Part shown: piece after piece, positions 37,086-49,649 of the stretch
Numbering within the stretch: the first letter of the stretch is position 1
How the letters are laid out: each line of letters opens with the position of its first letter
NCBI RefSeq assembly: GCF_001649575.2
Contig: NC_051430.1
Span: 11,927,232 to 11,991,231 of the forward strand
Direction of reading: 5' to 3'
Length of the DNA: 64,000 nt
Source: Kryptolebias marmoratus
Lineage: Eukaryota; Chordata; Actinopteri; Cyprinodontiformes; Rivulidae
Translations under genes and position numbers: made by a program
Notes under the pieces: generated by a model
Database searches by the model: none
What the model saw: only the letters and a program-made list of their open reading frames with translations
What the model was told of the DNA's origin: nothing

Positions 37086-40000
37086 AGTAATAATAAACCC
37101 TTACATTCATTTTAGCTCAACAACAAGATCAGCTGAAAGGAAGACAGGCAAAAGTGGAATTTATCAATATTTCTCAAAATGTGCAGCTGAAATTACTTCT
37201 CTTAGAGTAAGAAGTGCCCATTAAAAGGGAATTTTCCTGGACCGCTACCAGTGAGCATCCTCAGTGGTCAGAGCTCCTTGTCAGGGCTGATTTCTAAAAA
37301 AAAACTGAAAAAGGACGCCAATGATCGCAGCAGGAAGCAGGAGTTCTCCTCTGAAGGAGCCCAGTCACTTTTTTCTGACCCTCTGATTAGCCACTCTGCA
37401 ATCAATGCCAATTACGCCGAGCCTGAATGTACTGTAGTCATGGATACGTTCAAAAGACAAAATCACAGAGCAGACAACAATAAAAAGTCAATTTCAAAAG
37501 TATAGAAAAAAAAAACATGTATGAACTGTTTCCATGGATACTTTCATATTCATGTTTATAATTTTACAAATGATGAAGTAAAAGGCGCCGCTGAAAGATT
37601 ATTAAACCACTGCAGGTTCTGCAGAAAACATAACCGATGTGATATATCTATTAATATCTCTCAAACAAAAACACAAGTTTCTCGTCAAGTACAAAATGTT
37701 TGCTTTGAGAAGAAATGCTAAAAGGAAAGTGGCAAATGGGGGAAGAGTAGAGAAATGCTGTAGGAGAAAAAGCTCCCAAAGACACAAGTCAGGCTTAAAA
37801 CACAAACGTGAGCTAAAGATAGGAGATGGGGGAAAAAAAAAGGTGTAAATTTCACCTGAAACACAGGCTAGACAGGAGGCAGAATAACAGTGATAAATGT
37901 CACGGAGGTGTCGTCGTGTTTGAGGTTCATGACCACACAGAGACAGACTTTATGAGAAGGAAGTGAAAATTCAAGAGAGAAACTAAAAGAGTGCATTAGA
38001 TAATAGGGGTGATCTGAAAATATATGGAGAGCCACCTGATTGTGGCAACAATTAGAAAGAAAAGGAGAAATAATACTGAAGAAATAATTTCCTTCAATGT
38101 ATTCAGTTTGAAATTATATTTGGACCAGTGCAGTAGTTCAGAGGCAGAAGTGCTCGGTTAAAAAAAACAAACTTGCCTTGGTTCTAAAGGTGCCAGCTGA
38201 AAATGTGTCAGTAGATTACAGCAAGGGGGAAGGAAGAGAACATTGAACTCAAAGCTTCCTCTTTCTTACCTTTTACTTGACATAAACAATACTTTTTGGC
38301 AGTGTGTGAGTGCTCGTTCCCTCTTCTGCAAAGTTGGAGCTGTAAAATCCATCTGAACAAAGTGCTCACTGAAGGGAGCCACCAGCACCCAACATTAACT
38401 TGTCAATATGACACCTAAAATAGCACCACTTTTACATTTGATAAAATCGTATTACCGAGCTGCATCTGAATGAAGCCGTGTTGAGCACGCGGATGTGGGC
38501 GCTTATATAGATCCATGCGCATGCAAGCCTCTTGTATTTCTAATATTTCAAAAGCCTTTCCTACATGAAGGCTGCAATAAATGGCTGGTGATAGAATCGA
38601 GGCACCCAGAGCATCCCTCATGTTGCTATAATTTCCACCAAGATACTAAACCAATACCTTTGATTTATGGCACGTCAAGTGACATTTATTTATACCTCTC
38701 TGAACTGCCAAACCTGAAAAAGAGGATATACTGAACGAGCCTGTTAAAAGTTGGTTCTCTGTTTTAAAGGATGTCACAGGGATGTGAAAGAAAAGCATGG
38801 ATTTTGGTAACAGTCTGATAGTAGAGGAAGCATAAGTCTATTTGTATATCTTTGTTTTGGCACACAGATTCTTCTTGAATACAACCCACACTGTCATTCT
38901 ATGAAATCATTTCTTTTGTTCGTTTATAAAGTTGGAAAGCTCAGGATCCATTTTATAAGGTAAAACCATCAACTCATCTCCTACTGATTTGACTTTAACA
39001 CTGCAGACAACACAATCATTGAACGAAATACAAAATTAAACAAATGCAGACACCAAAAAAAAAAAAGAACAATTTAAATGTGTCATAACTGAACACCGAC
39101 AGTCTTTTTCTGACAAACGCTTTCTAGGCTTGGCTTTGTATTCAACAGGGTTCTTCTTTTATGGTTTTGTTTTTCTGTTTCAAAGCTTGGAGTTGAATTC
39201 TTTTAGTCTGTTCTGTTTTGTTTTTTTTTCTGCTAATTTATCTTTCCGCTCTCCCCTCATACCTGGCCTGTGTTTGTCATTTACTCCCTCCATCTCCATT
39301 TAGTCTTTTGTTTCTAGCCGTTTCCTGTCAAATTGTTGTTGTCATCATCTGTTCTGCCTTCCTGTTAGACCTGATTGTGTAGAAAGGTTCAGGCTGGATT
39401 CAGGATTATATTTGTATCACAAATGCGGTTCTCTTCGCACCTTCATTTATTACCATGACGGATTTAGGATGGAAACCAGAACCTGCTTTGTAGGAGGAGA
39501 GATGTTGAGATAGAGCTCAGCTCATTTCCAAGATGTTGATTGGTTGAGAGGCTGAGCCTAATGTACAAATAAAAACACTTTTACTTTGAAAAAAAGGAGT
39601 CTCAATAGACTTTGACTGGAAACCATCTTTGTGAGATATATCTCACTAGGACTGATGCCTACATCTGAGGCTGATTACTCTAAAGCTTGTTCAGGTCGAT
39701 AGATTATGAACTAACGTTAAATACTTTTCAACAGAATACCTGTGAGCATTAAGAGATTTACATAGTATTTCTTTTTAATAACAAATTACATTGTACAAGT
39801 GGACAGCACATCATATTTGCCTTATATTGCGTTCATACGTTCATATTTTTATTCTTATCAATTTTTAATGAAAATAAAAACTGATTAAAATTGTTGGTTA
39901 TCAGAAACAATTTTAATGTAATATTTTAGACATTAGACATTTCCAATAGACTGCTACCTAAACTAAATCTTCTTTTAGTTTCTTATATAATCTGAAGGTT

Positions 40001-42315
40001 GTTTAAAACAACATGGACTATGTCTGAAATTTAAAAAAAAAAAAACTGAAATTTAAAACTCCTCACATCTCAGTACCAGGCAGCATATATATGAAATGAA
40101 ATAAACAATAACAAAAGTAAAAATCTGCTCATGGTTTAGTGATATGCAGTGATATTAATAAGCTTATTTATATGAGGATGAATTGGCTTTTTTGTCAGTT
40201 TCCTTCATATTTAATGATTGTGACTGGTCATCTGATACAACTCATTTTTACAGGAATGTGCACATCATCAGAGTTGGTAAGCCTGGGTCAACTAGCTTAG
40301 TAGCCTGATTAGATTGAACCTGCTTTGTTGTTAATATCTCACCTCTTTCACAATCTAATTTTAATCCTACTGCTCATGCAGGACTTTTAGTTTGTGTGTT
40401 ATTACAAACATAGTTTTTTTGTGACCTGCCTGTCTCTGGTCCTGCGTTTGGGTCCTTCGTCACTTCACTACATATTGCTATATCCAGATTATCTATTTTT
40501 GTTGCTTATTACTCAGCCTGAGCTCACCACAATGGTACTATCTTTACATTTCTAAAACCTCTATCTGGAAACAGAAAAAAGTTTTTTTTTTTTTTTTTTG
40601 CCTTTTAACATCTGGTCAGGATTTACAAAGGGTCCATTTCACCCCAAAACCATAATGCATTTTTAAACCTAACCAAAAGGTTTTGATGCATGAACTTTAA
40701 AAACCAACAGCCATGACGGTACCACCCCTTGCTCTGGCTTTATTACATCGCTTTTCAACTACTGTATTCATCTGAGTAGATTCTCAATGGTCCAAGTCAT
40801 TCAGTAGCCTTCAGTAGTGGGATCACTGTCCACATTGCTAAAGTTTAAATCTAGTTTGGGATCTTTGCTGCATGTTGTCCTGTCATTTCAACTCAGTTTC
40901 ATGATGTCAGTTGTTTCCAAAAGGGTTTGAAAAACTATTGTTTAAAACTATTTAACTAACCAGTGAAGCATGTGCTTTAAAAAAAAAAGTGGTTTACACT
41001 GTACTGTTTTGTTCTTCCCAATAGGGAAGAGATACGTCAGGAAATGTAATTTCCATTGAAGTTGATCTCCAGGGGAAAATATAAAAAGAGTGGGCTGTTA
41101 CATTTCAAATAACCTACACAGCCTAAATTAAAACCCACTTTTAATAAGCATGAGATACTCCTTAATTTAATGATTTATACTTTGCCCGTTTCTCAGACGC
41201 ATACGGACAAAAGGGCTGAGTGCCATTAATTATACAATTATAATGAAGTGTGGATGCAAACTGAGGGCTTCTGGCTTGCATCAAAGCCAGTAAAGGGATC
41301 AAATTTCTGATTATCTGAGCAGTGTTCTGTTGAATTCATTACCCAAAATATTCTACTTCCCCCCCAACACACACACACACACTTATGATTGCTGTTTTGT
41401 TCTCTAACCTGAGCTGGATTCTCTTCCTTCCTAAGTGTAATGTAAGCTGCCAGACACGCCATTAAATGTATATGGAAAATGAAGAAGTCAGTCTATCTAT
41501 AGCTGACTACCGTACAATATATAGGGCTCACTTGGACAATGGAGTTTTTTGTTCCTGCTTTGCTTATTGTGAATATAAGATGCTTCTGTGTTTACAGAGC
41601 AGCTTGGTAACTGTCCAATCAGAGAGAGAGCAATTTACATACTTACTGTATACAGCAGTGCAATAATATGGTGCTGCAAAAAAGTTAAACATGATATTAT
41701 CAGATCGGTCAGTTTGTTTTAGTGTGAATGGAAACATCGGGGCCGCAGCAGATGCACAAGGTAGCGGAGCATCTGGAGGTGACTACTCCTTCATTACATT
41801 TCTATATTGTTTCTCATTGCTTTAAGGGAAACAGGAAGCAGTCAGTGCATTAGCCTGGGCCCTCGCAGTGGCACATCAATTCCCTGACAACAAAATCTCA
41901 TCCTGGAGTTAATGAAATGCACCATTCCACCAATGTCTAATCAAAACTAAATGCTTTTTTGCAGCGCATCATCATTAGAGTCCATCAGCTGAAGTAGGCT
42001 CCATAGTGTAATGGATCCCTAATGATGGCAGTTATCATCACCGGTGAACTCAGACCTTTTTGCATCAGGCATCAGTTATTAGTCAGTTGCACTCTATATC
42101 TGTCTCATTCATAGGAAAGCTGCCTAAATAGCAAATTGCAAAATAATAAATAGCTACTTGTCCTGATAGTTACACTCAATTTTCTTCACATCAAAGCACT
42201 CGTCTCCAGGGTGGAAAACAAGACAAAAGTCCGGTGAGAAAAAAACTCGGCCGCACACACACTAGGGGGCAGCAGACACTGAGCCCTGGGGCACTGATGT
42301 AAGATAAAGAGATTG
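37086..42315. other. Intronic stretch, mostly unique sequence
   Basis: No gene found. High-complexity blocks that may be conserved non-coding elements lie at 38440-38700 and 41800-42090; the latter is rich in ATTAGCC, GTTAATGAAATGC and CATCATCATTAGAG. The pyrimidine-rich segment 39110-39370 resembles the insert at 55931-56330 in texture only. A 16-bp perfect palindrome (GTGAGATATATCTCAC) lies at 39631-39646. A CA tract lies near 41370-41383. Confidence 0.45.
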
Positions 42316-42345
42316 CCCCCCCCNNNNNNNNCCCCCCCCCCCCCC
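42316..42345. repeat. Poly-C run with an 8-base assembly gap
   Basis: C8, then eight unknown bases (42324-42331), then C14. The unknown bases are probably a length ambiguity in a homopolymer. The minus-strand ORFs that cross it include unknown residues and are not credible. Confidence 0.9.
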
Positions 42346-45100
42346 ACAGACACACACACTCCCTCCACCCCCCACCCCACAGGCTACTACCCCTGGTTGA
42401 TCTGTGAGTGACATCATGTGACCATCCGGGCCTGCAGCATGCACCTGCAGGGGCTGTGACACTGCCTGCGCCTGTCCTCCTCAGAGAAGTTCTTAAAGAC
42501 ACGCAAAACCTGGGTCCTTTCAGCCCTACCGCAGTTGGCATAGAAACAGGACCTGGACAGCACACAAGAGTCATTGAACAGAGAGGCCTGGAGTATCAGA
42601 TCAGTGGTATTCTATCGCCGCTCAGGATTTACCCCCAAGGGTAGCGGGATGTGCAAGGTTAAGCTCCAGCACGACAAAGGGTGTCACAGGGGGAGTCACT
42701 GAAAGGATCAGCTTTGTATTGCAGTGTGGATTTTTTTTTTTTTTTCTAGAAACAGGTCAGCGATGTCTAAGAAGAGCAGAGCCAGATGTCAAATTTGCTG
42801 TAACAGCAAAGCAAGATGTGTGGCAGTGAAAAAAATTTTTAAAAATCTAAACGGATGGTATTTAACCTTGTAAACCAACAGCGGAGACCATCTCAAATCT
42901 ATTACAAAGAGCCTGCGGAGTGAAAAATAAAATAAAAAAATCTGAAAGTTAAGCTAACTGCTGCAGTTACAACAATTTTCACACATGTGCATGTTGGAAT
43001 ATGATCAGACCTGCACTGCGCCACTGTTGTTTTAGAACATAATGTGTAAACAGAGCAGCTTTGTTTGGGATAATTACAGTGTTTGGTGAGGAAACGATGT
43101 GGAGGCTGTGTGGGCATGATTGCCTTGTACCTCTGTGTTAATGTAGGGACTCATGGACCAGAAAGGTGAGATGGAAGAGTCAACTCCTGCACACATCCTA
43201 TCTTCTTAAAGTCCATAAGAGATCCACGGTAATTGAAAGTCTTCCCTAAATGCACTTGAAACCCACCCACTGGCTGCACTTTTACATCTAAACTCAATTT
43301 ACCTTTGGCAAACATTTTACTTTACTCATGCCTGTGCATATACAAATTTCAAAGTAGTCCAAAGTTTGAGAAAAAAATAATTTCATCATAATTAATTGCT
43401 TCAAATGCTATTATATATTAATACAGTATTATTCAAGATCATAGCCTATAGGAGTTAAACCCAGACATCCTAAATGTCAATCTTACAACACATCAGGAGC
43501 ATTTTTCCATCTTAAAGTGCAATCTCAGCTTCTTCTCCCAGTTTACCCACAGCTTTTTGTCAGGAGTTCATTTGTATTTTAGACAGAACTCCCCCCCCCC
43601 TCCTGTGCACCACTTCATGTGCTCATAGATGAATCACTACTAAAGCAATTATACACACATATGACTCTTTTATTTGCTTCTTTTGCACTCAAAAAAGCAC
43701 AATTTCAGACAGGCTATTTCTACTAATCGCTCTACATATTTGCTGAAAGTTGTACACTTTTCAAAAAAAAAAATAGTTCTAAAGCACAAAACACCCATAT
43801 TGGTGGGCTTGCAGCAGCAAAATTTCTCATTGATCAGCAGTTAGGCGGCATGATGCGAGCAGCCTTCTTGGCACCGGAGACATTATAAAGCATTTTGTAA
43901 CAGAAAAACTGCCTCCACACACCCAGGGGTGCATGAGCAGAAATGAGACATTGATCCATAATTGGAAGCACTCAGTCATGAAATCTAAAGACTAATTAAA
44001 GAAAGAGAGCTTTAATGGCATCCATTTACATATTCAGCATGATGATTCAAAGCTGCTTATAGCCTGAGAGAGACGGAGGGCTGTGAAGAATCACAGAACG
44101 ATGGACTAACAGCCAGTATCTAAAGAGTCTGACCACATCAATACCATCTACTCTCATAATAAGATGCTTTTGTGGCTTTGCTGTTAATGAAAGGAACATC
44201 AACAACAAAAAAAGGGGGCTTTTGTGGGTACCTTTTCAGAGTAACCTCCAGGAGCCAAGGACGGATTCAGGCGCTTCACAATCATCTGAGGCCTGAACGT
44301 AAATCACTCCAACAGCAACATGTGCATCGATGTGTGTAAGACACTCGTGTGTGTAGGCTCAAGGTGGAGAAGGTGACATGTACAAAATGTGGCATCTCAT
44401 CTGGAGGCACAAACATGTCTGCTGGTCCTGCTGTGTGGTGCCGCTCGGGGCCAATCCCAAATACCCCCGGAGGCCCCTCTGAGGTGTGCGTACAGCCTGA
44501 TTACATGTCAGGGCCAGTAAGTCCGGCTAAACAGGCACAAAGCTGTTGGTGGAGGGGGGTGCCTCTGGTGGCACACCACTTTTTTGCTTGCAAGTTATCA
44601 GCAAGAAAGAGTTCTGCTTTCAACTTGTTAGGCTCGGGATGATAACTGAGGACAGCAAAAGATTGCTTGTCAGTGTTAGCACGCACAAATGCAGGGCTGC
44701 AAATGAGAGAATGTGACGCGCTCCTTTTCCATTTGTCTTCAGGTTGACTGGATCTGTTTCTGACTGAAAGCAGGGCTGCCCATTTTCGATAGAATCTTTA
44801 ACATCCCCATAGATGCTTGCGCTGAATCACAACACCCCCACCCGCCACCCTGGAACCTCTTGTAATTTTATTTTTCTTTGCAAATGCTGTCTGCTTTAAC
44901 AGGGTAATTTGACTTTTTTCCTCCTGTTCTTGTTTCAGAAATATGTCTGTCTTGGAGTCGGGGCAGATATTTCTCTTAGTGGAATAAGCTGCAGGACGAA
45001 AGCCAATCATCTTGAAGGCCAAACCAAACTGAGGTTAATTAGTGCCAAGTACAGTCCAAGGTTTTCTGTTCAGGTAGATATTTCCCTGAGAAAAGACTTT
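42346..45100. other. Intronic stretch, mostly unique sequence
   Basis: No gene found. The stretch 43845-44170 is high-complexity and repeat-free (ATGAAATCTAAAGACTAATT, CATCCATTTACATATTCAGC), a candidate conserved non-coding element. The GC-richer stretch 44380-44560 carries a 97-codon plus-strand ORF with no recognisable domain. Confidence 0.45.
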
Positions 45101-45987
45101 GGGTACGTTCACACTGCAGGTCTTAATGCTCAATTCCAATTTTTTTTTTGCTGAGATCCAATTATTTGCGTCGTTGTTCACATTATAATTTAACCCTCCT
45201 AAAGCCTTCAAAAGAGAGAGGAAGAGAGGTAGAGAAACCCCTGTAACTTCAGGTTAATTTGATCCGAAGGCCATGGGACGGTTAAATGTGACCGCCATCA
45301 GACTCCAGTGCGAACAGTCTACAGTCCTGAAGCAACCTGCACAAACAGAGGAAGATGTGATGTCACACACAGCACGCTGTATTTACAGACGTAAATATGG
45401 ATGCTACACATGTTAGCATGTTGTATCGATTCTGAAGTTGTTGTGCAATCAGAGCCAAATAATTTATCTGTTGTGCTTGTTTTGTTCAGTGTTTACAATT
45501 GGTCTTGCTGCTTCCTGCCTACTCCGGTGCAGAATTTAACTTATAGAATGGGAGCGAAGGACTAAAAGTAGAAACAAATTTAGGTATCAATCCCATCGCT
45601 CTAGTATCGATATGATCTGACACCCACATATTATTTGTTGGTATAGATTCTCAGTCATACAGGACAGGGCAAATCTGAGAAGCAAAAAAGAAAAGATGAA
45701 GCAACTGGACTGTAGCTGAAGATGTGCAGAGTTCCAAGCTTTAAACTGCATGACGCAGGTATCAATAACATCAATATTTGGATCGATCTGCATGTCTCTA
45801 GTTCAGTTATGTAAAAGTAAGATGAAATGTGACGTGACCATTCAGACCAAGGTTGCTTTGAAAAACATCAGATATGTATCTGACTTGGTACCACATATCA
45901 ATCTGTCGTGGGTAGGATTTGAAAAAAAAAATCAGATCTGTCACGTTCAGAATTTGGGCCACTTTTGCTTGCAGTGTGAACGTAGCC
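45101..45987. mobile_element. TIR-bounded non-autonomous DNA transposon (MITE)
   Basis: The left end GGGTACGTTCACACTGCAGG (45101-45120) is matched by the reverse complement of the right end, GGCTACGTTCACACTGCAAG (45987 back to 45968). This is the recognisable 'TACGTTCACACTGCAGG' type of teleost MITE. Subterminal AATCAGATCTG-type blocks lie on the right side. The element is flanked by TTT on both sides (45098-45100 and 45988-45990), a possible 3-bp target duplication as in PIF/Harbinger-type elements. No transposase is present. Superfamily is inferred only from the TSD length. Confidence 0.75.
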
Positions 45988-46720
45988 TTTAAGCACAAAT
46001 ATTGAAGACATAAGGATCTTATTGGTTTAGTTCAGCTGTTTGTCATTAAAAGCGGTGCTCTGAATTGAAACTGAGCATTTCATCAATCGATTCTATAAAG
46101 ATGTAATTGCAGTTGGAAAAGAGAAACATCCAGCATGTTTGTCAGAAGGCTTGCAGTGAATTGTATGTTTACACCTCAGCCCACCTCTCCTCTTTGGCTG
46201 AGTGCTACATGCCGTGACAGTTACAATTTTGAGCTCACCACAGGTCTAATTCTACCTAAACTGTGACCGACTGCACAGAAAACATCAAAAATGTTTGCAC
46301 GGGGCAATAATAATACACTTATTTATACGGCAACAAGATGGGAAATAAATCCAAACTGTGCTTATTTGCTGCCTTTTCATCCTTACTGAGGCATTTCATT
46401 AAACAACAACATGTCCCGATCATTCAGGGGGAAGGAATGTGAATGCAAAGAAGATGCTTTCTCAGACTCAGACTGCTGTGCCAGCAAGATGACCACTAAC
46501 AGGCAGTTCAAGAAGGACGTCTAAGACAGGGTTAAAGGCTGATATTGGAAACTAATGTAAAAATAATTTTTCAACTAAAGGAAGGAGCTGAGAGAGGAGC
46601 CAGAAATGAAAAGAGTCAACATGTGACTGCTGGACTTTCCTGTCAGCCTATTATGGATATAGACAGCAAAATAAAAGCTGTTCTCTTTATTATCGTTTCG
46701 TGCCACTGAAAGGAGAAAGG
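45988..46720. other. Intronic stretch, nothing identifiable
   Basis: Unique-looking AT-rich sequence between the MITE and the next family A copy; no gene or repeat recognised. Confidence 0.45.
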
Positions 46721-47385
46721 TGGATAATAATGTTTTTGCCAGTGTCAGAGTGGATTGTGTGAGTTTGTCTATCTTTTGCCAAAATATCACCTGAACCACT
46801 GGATAGAGTTTCATGAAAACCTCAGAAAGTGATCAGTGGCTGAACATCTACTACTTTTGGAGTCAACTCAATTCAAAATGGCCACCACAGCTAGGCAACC
46901 TTATTAAACAAAAAAATTGGCTCTAACTACATCGGCTTTTGAGATATTGAGCAAAAACTTGGTGTGGTAGTAGCTGAGAGGTATTAATCACTCAAGATCT
47001 TTGCTTAAAACTTCGGTAGTAACTCTTGGAGTCAACTCTGTTTGTCTGTTAGGAAAATATCTTATGATTGACTAAATGAAACTCTCAGAAAGTGATCATT
47101 GAGCATAAATATACAACTAATTACCTTTTAGAGTCAACCAAAATCAAGATGGCTGCCAAAAGTAATCAAACTTAACCAACACAAAAATGGCTTAAACTCA
47201 GTCATTTTTGAAAATACTGAGTTAAATTTGGATGTGGTAGTAGCTGGGAGTCATTCACAACACATACAGTAGTTTGAGCACTAACAGTATTTCTAAATTT
47301 GACCAAAACAATAATACCTAGCTCCTTTTTTTAGCTTAAATCTTTGGTATGAAAGGAGGCGGCGATAAGCATCCCTTTAAGCCTC
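46721..47385 (+). repeat. Dispersed repeat family A, forward arm of an inverted pair
   Basis: It starts in the terminal palindrome region (GTGGATAATAATGTTTTTGC), with units at about 46773 and 47048 and YY1-like blocks AAAATGGCCACCACAG (46875) and CAAGATGGCTGCCA (47145). It ends with a degenerate 3' end (ATAAGCATCCCTTTAAG). Confidence 0.8.
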
Positions 47386-47489
47386 TTGAAGCCCTCGTAA
47401 CTGAAGAGAGGAAAAGAAGCCACCGTAACTCTGAGTCACTTTGACCGGAAGGCAACAGGAGGATTAGGGCATGTTGATCCTTTAAGAAC

Positions 47490-47866
47490 TTATTGTTGTA
47501 GCTGTTTTGGTCAAACCATGTAAATGACGTGGTATGCAGCCTCATGCGACATCACAAGATGTCATGTTCAGAAACTACGTTGAGGCAGATTTTCAGCTAC
47601 CACATCAAAATTAGCTCAATACCTGTAAAGCTGACGGAGTGATAGCTCTTTTTGTGACGGCAAAGCTCGATTAGCTGTAGCGACCATCTTGATTCAGTTG
47701 ACCCTAAAAGTTATTCAGTTGTGGATGTAGATCTACTGATTACTTTCTGGAAGTTTAATTAAAATCAGTCTGGTGGTTCAAAAGAGACAAATGAACACAC
47801 ACACCTACACACACAGACATCATCTCTGCTTTACCTTCGGAGGCGAGGGCTATAATAAAACTACCA
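47490..47866 (-). repeat. Dispersed repeat family A, reverse arm of an inverted pair
   Basis: Reverse copy about 100 bp after the forward one. It has TTTTGGTCAAACCATGTAAA, a single unit with GCGACCATCTTGATTCAGTT (47680-47699), and a terminus at about 47866 (TTTACCTTCGGAGGCGAGGG). Transcribed together, the two arms could form a long imperfect stem. Confidence 0.75.
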
Positions 47867-48834
47867 ACCATCAGCTGAGTAAACTGTGTGTTTGAGTGCT
47901 GTTTTATTGTATACTTTCTGGTGTGTTTTTTTGCTCCTAGTATATTGAAATAGCAAAATTATAAATGTATAAATATAAATATTTTTCCATGTTGGCAAGA
48001 TTCTGATTGTCAAACAGCATCTAAAATCACATTACTCCACTGTTTATTATCACTTCTAATAAAAGAAAGCCTTCCTTTTTTTTAACTTTGCCATATTTTC
48101 TGTTGCCTAGCAAAAGCAAGCACATGCAAAAATGATCCAGAAATGACTGCGGCTAATTAGAACAATATGTCAAGCTGTTTAGTCTATTTATTATCTGATG
48201 CTAGAAATATCTTAAATAGTGCATTTAAAAACATAAAACTGCTGCACAAGACGAAAAAGGGAAAACAAACTGTTTGCTGTAAATGTGGTTAAAAGTCGCA
48301 GGCTGTATAAAGTAAGCACTTTTAAACCGTCCTAATCTGCATAAATACAGAGGAAAAAAATGTGGTTAATGCAAAACTCTAAATACTGGAAGCCATTATC
48401 TAATCCTGCAGGAGATTAACCTCTAAGAGCAGGATATTTCCCCCTAAACCTTTCTAAATCTGAAACACATGAACTCTGTGGGGCACATGGAAACCTCAAT
48501 CTGTCTCTTTCCAGCACAGCTACCACAGACGATGTGATTCAGTGACATTGCACAACCTAACGTATCTCTTTATGTTATAGGAAAAGATTCAGGTTTTCCT
48601 GTAAAACCAGAGTAATTCAGAGTATGAATGTGTTCTATTAGCTTCATGGTCATTTGGTTTAGAAGTGCAGCACAGATCAACTCCTTTCCACTGAAAGTTA
48701 TTACTTTTTTTTAAAGATGGGAGCTGGGAAAGTAGCAGCAAGCTGCAAAGGGCCAAACTTTTTAGCTAAGAGTCATTTTAGCTAAGCAGCTGAGAGTCAA
48801 GCTCGACACGTACTTAACAGATCGCAAAAGATTT

Positions 48835-48953
48835 TGCTATATAACATGGGATTAGACCAAAAAGGCTACAATTCCATCTTTTTTACAAAATAAGTTAATC
48901 TTAGTGTAAAAGTCTGTCGGGTGATATGCATTCCTTGGAGGAATGCTAGTTTT
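48835..48953 (+). repeat. Dispersed repeat family A, 3' terminus only
   Basis: A short fragment runs from the GGATTAGACCAAAAAGGCTA block to the intact terminal palindrome GCATTCCTTGGAGGAATGCT, then AG (48929-48951). Confidence 0.7.
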
Positions 48954-49649
48954 TTGGTTTATTTTTCTAAATTGTTTTGCTGGTAGGAGCATATCAGCGG
49001 TCTAACCAGTTAAATCTAATCAGGAGTGGCTGCCCTGAAGAGACACAGAGTATGCTACATGTCTGTTTGTGACCTGTTAAAGGAAACCTAATCACGTCTC
49101 ATGTATTACAAGCAATTTGCGTGTTCCTTTCTCATCAACTTTACATCACTGCACATAATACTAACACTCGCTCCCCTCCCTTCACTCAGACAAACAAAAC
49201 ATTAGCATCAATAAAACAAAACAAGTGACACAAGTAAGATCTTGCAAACAGGTATTGATCCAAAGTTATTTCTATTAATAAGAAACAAACAAATGAAAAA
49301 AAAACAAAGTAGACAGTTGCGTGTTGGCAAATTGAGCCAATGAGGCCCCTCAGAGAGAGTGTTTTTACGGTAAATGGAGCCCACTGGGAATTGGGCTGAT
49401 TCATTATTAAGAGTGTTAGCATTAAGACTGTCAAGTTAACATTCCTGTTTGCCCCTAATGTAATTGGGCCATTTCATTTCTGCCTTGATTTATGCAGCAT
49501 TAGGCAGCATTAAAGCCCACAGCATGTGGCTCATTTGCAGGACTGCTGAACACTGACAAAAGTTGATTCGCGTAAAAATCAAAAGGTTTTAACATCCAGA
49601 GTCAAATCAAAGTCAGTTTTAAAGCACAGATGTGTTGATTATTTTCGAG
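48954..49649. other. Intronic stretch with a candidate conserved non-coding element
   Basis: The segment 49310-49560 is repeat-free and dense in homeodomain-like cores: GATTCATTATTAAGAG, TTAGCATTAAGAC, CCCTAATGTAATTGGG and GCATTAGGCAGCATTAAAGC. It has the texture of a developmental enhancer, but no alignment was possible. Confidence 0.35.

Noticed and set aside
39631..39646. 16-bp perfect palindrome GTGAGATATATCTCAC
   Set aside because: Short and AT-centred; expected occasionally in 64 kb of AT-rich DNA, with no supporting context.
42191..42574. 127-codon minus-strand ORF
   Set aside because: Crosses the unknown bases and a poly-C run, so the frame is meaningless.
45750..45992. 80-codon plus-strand ORF
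   Set aside because: Lies in the right half of the MITE and runs into its TIR; not a protein.
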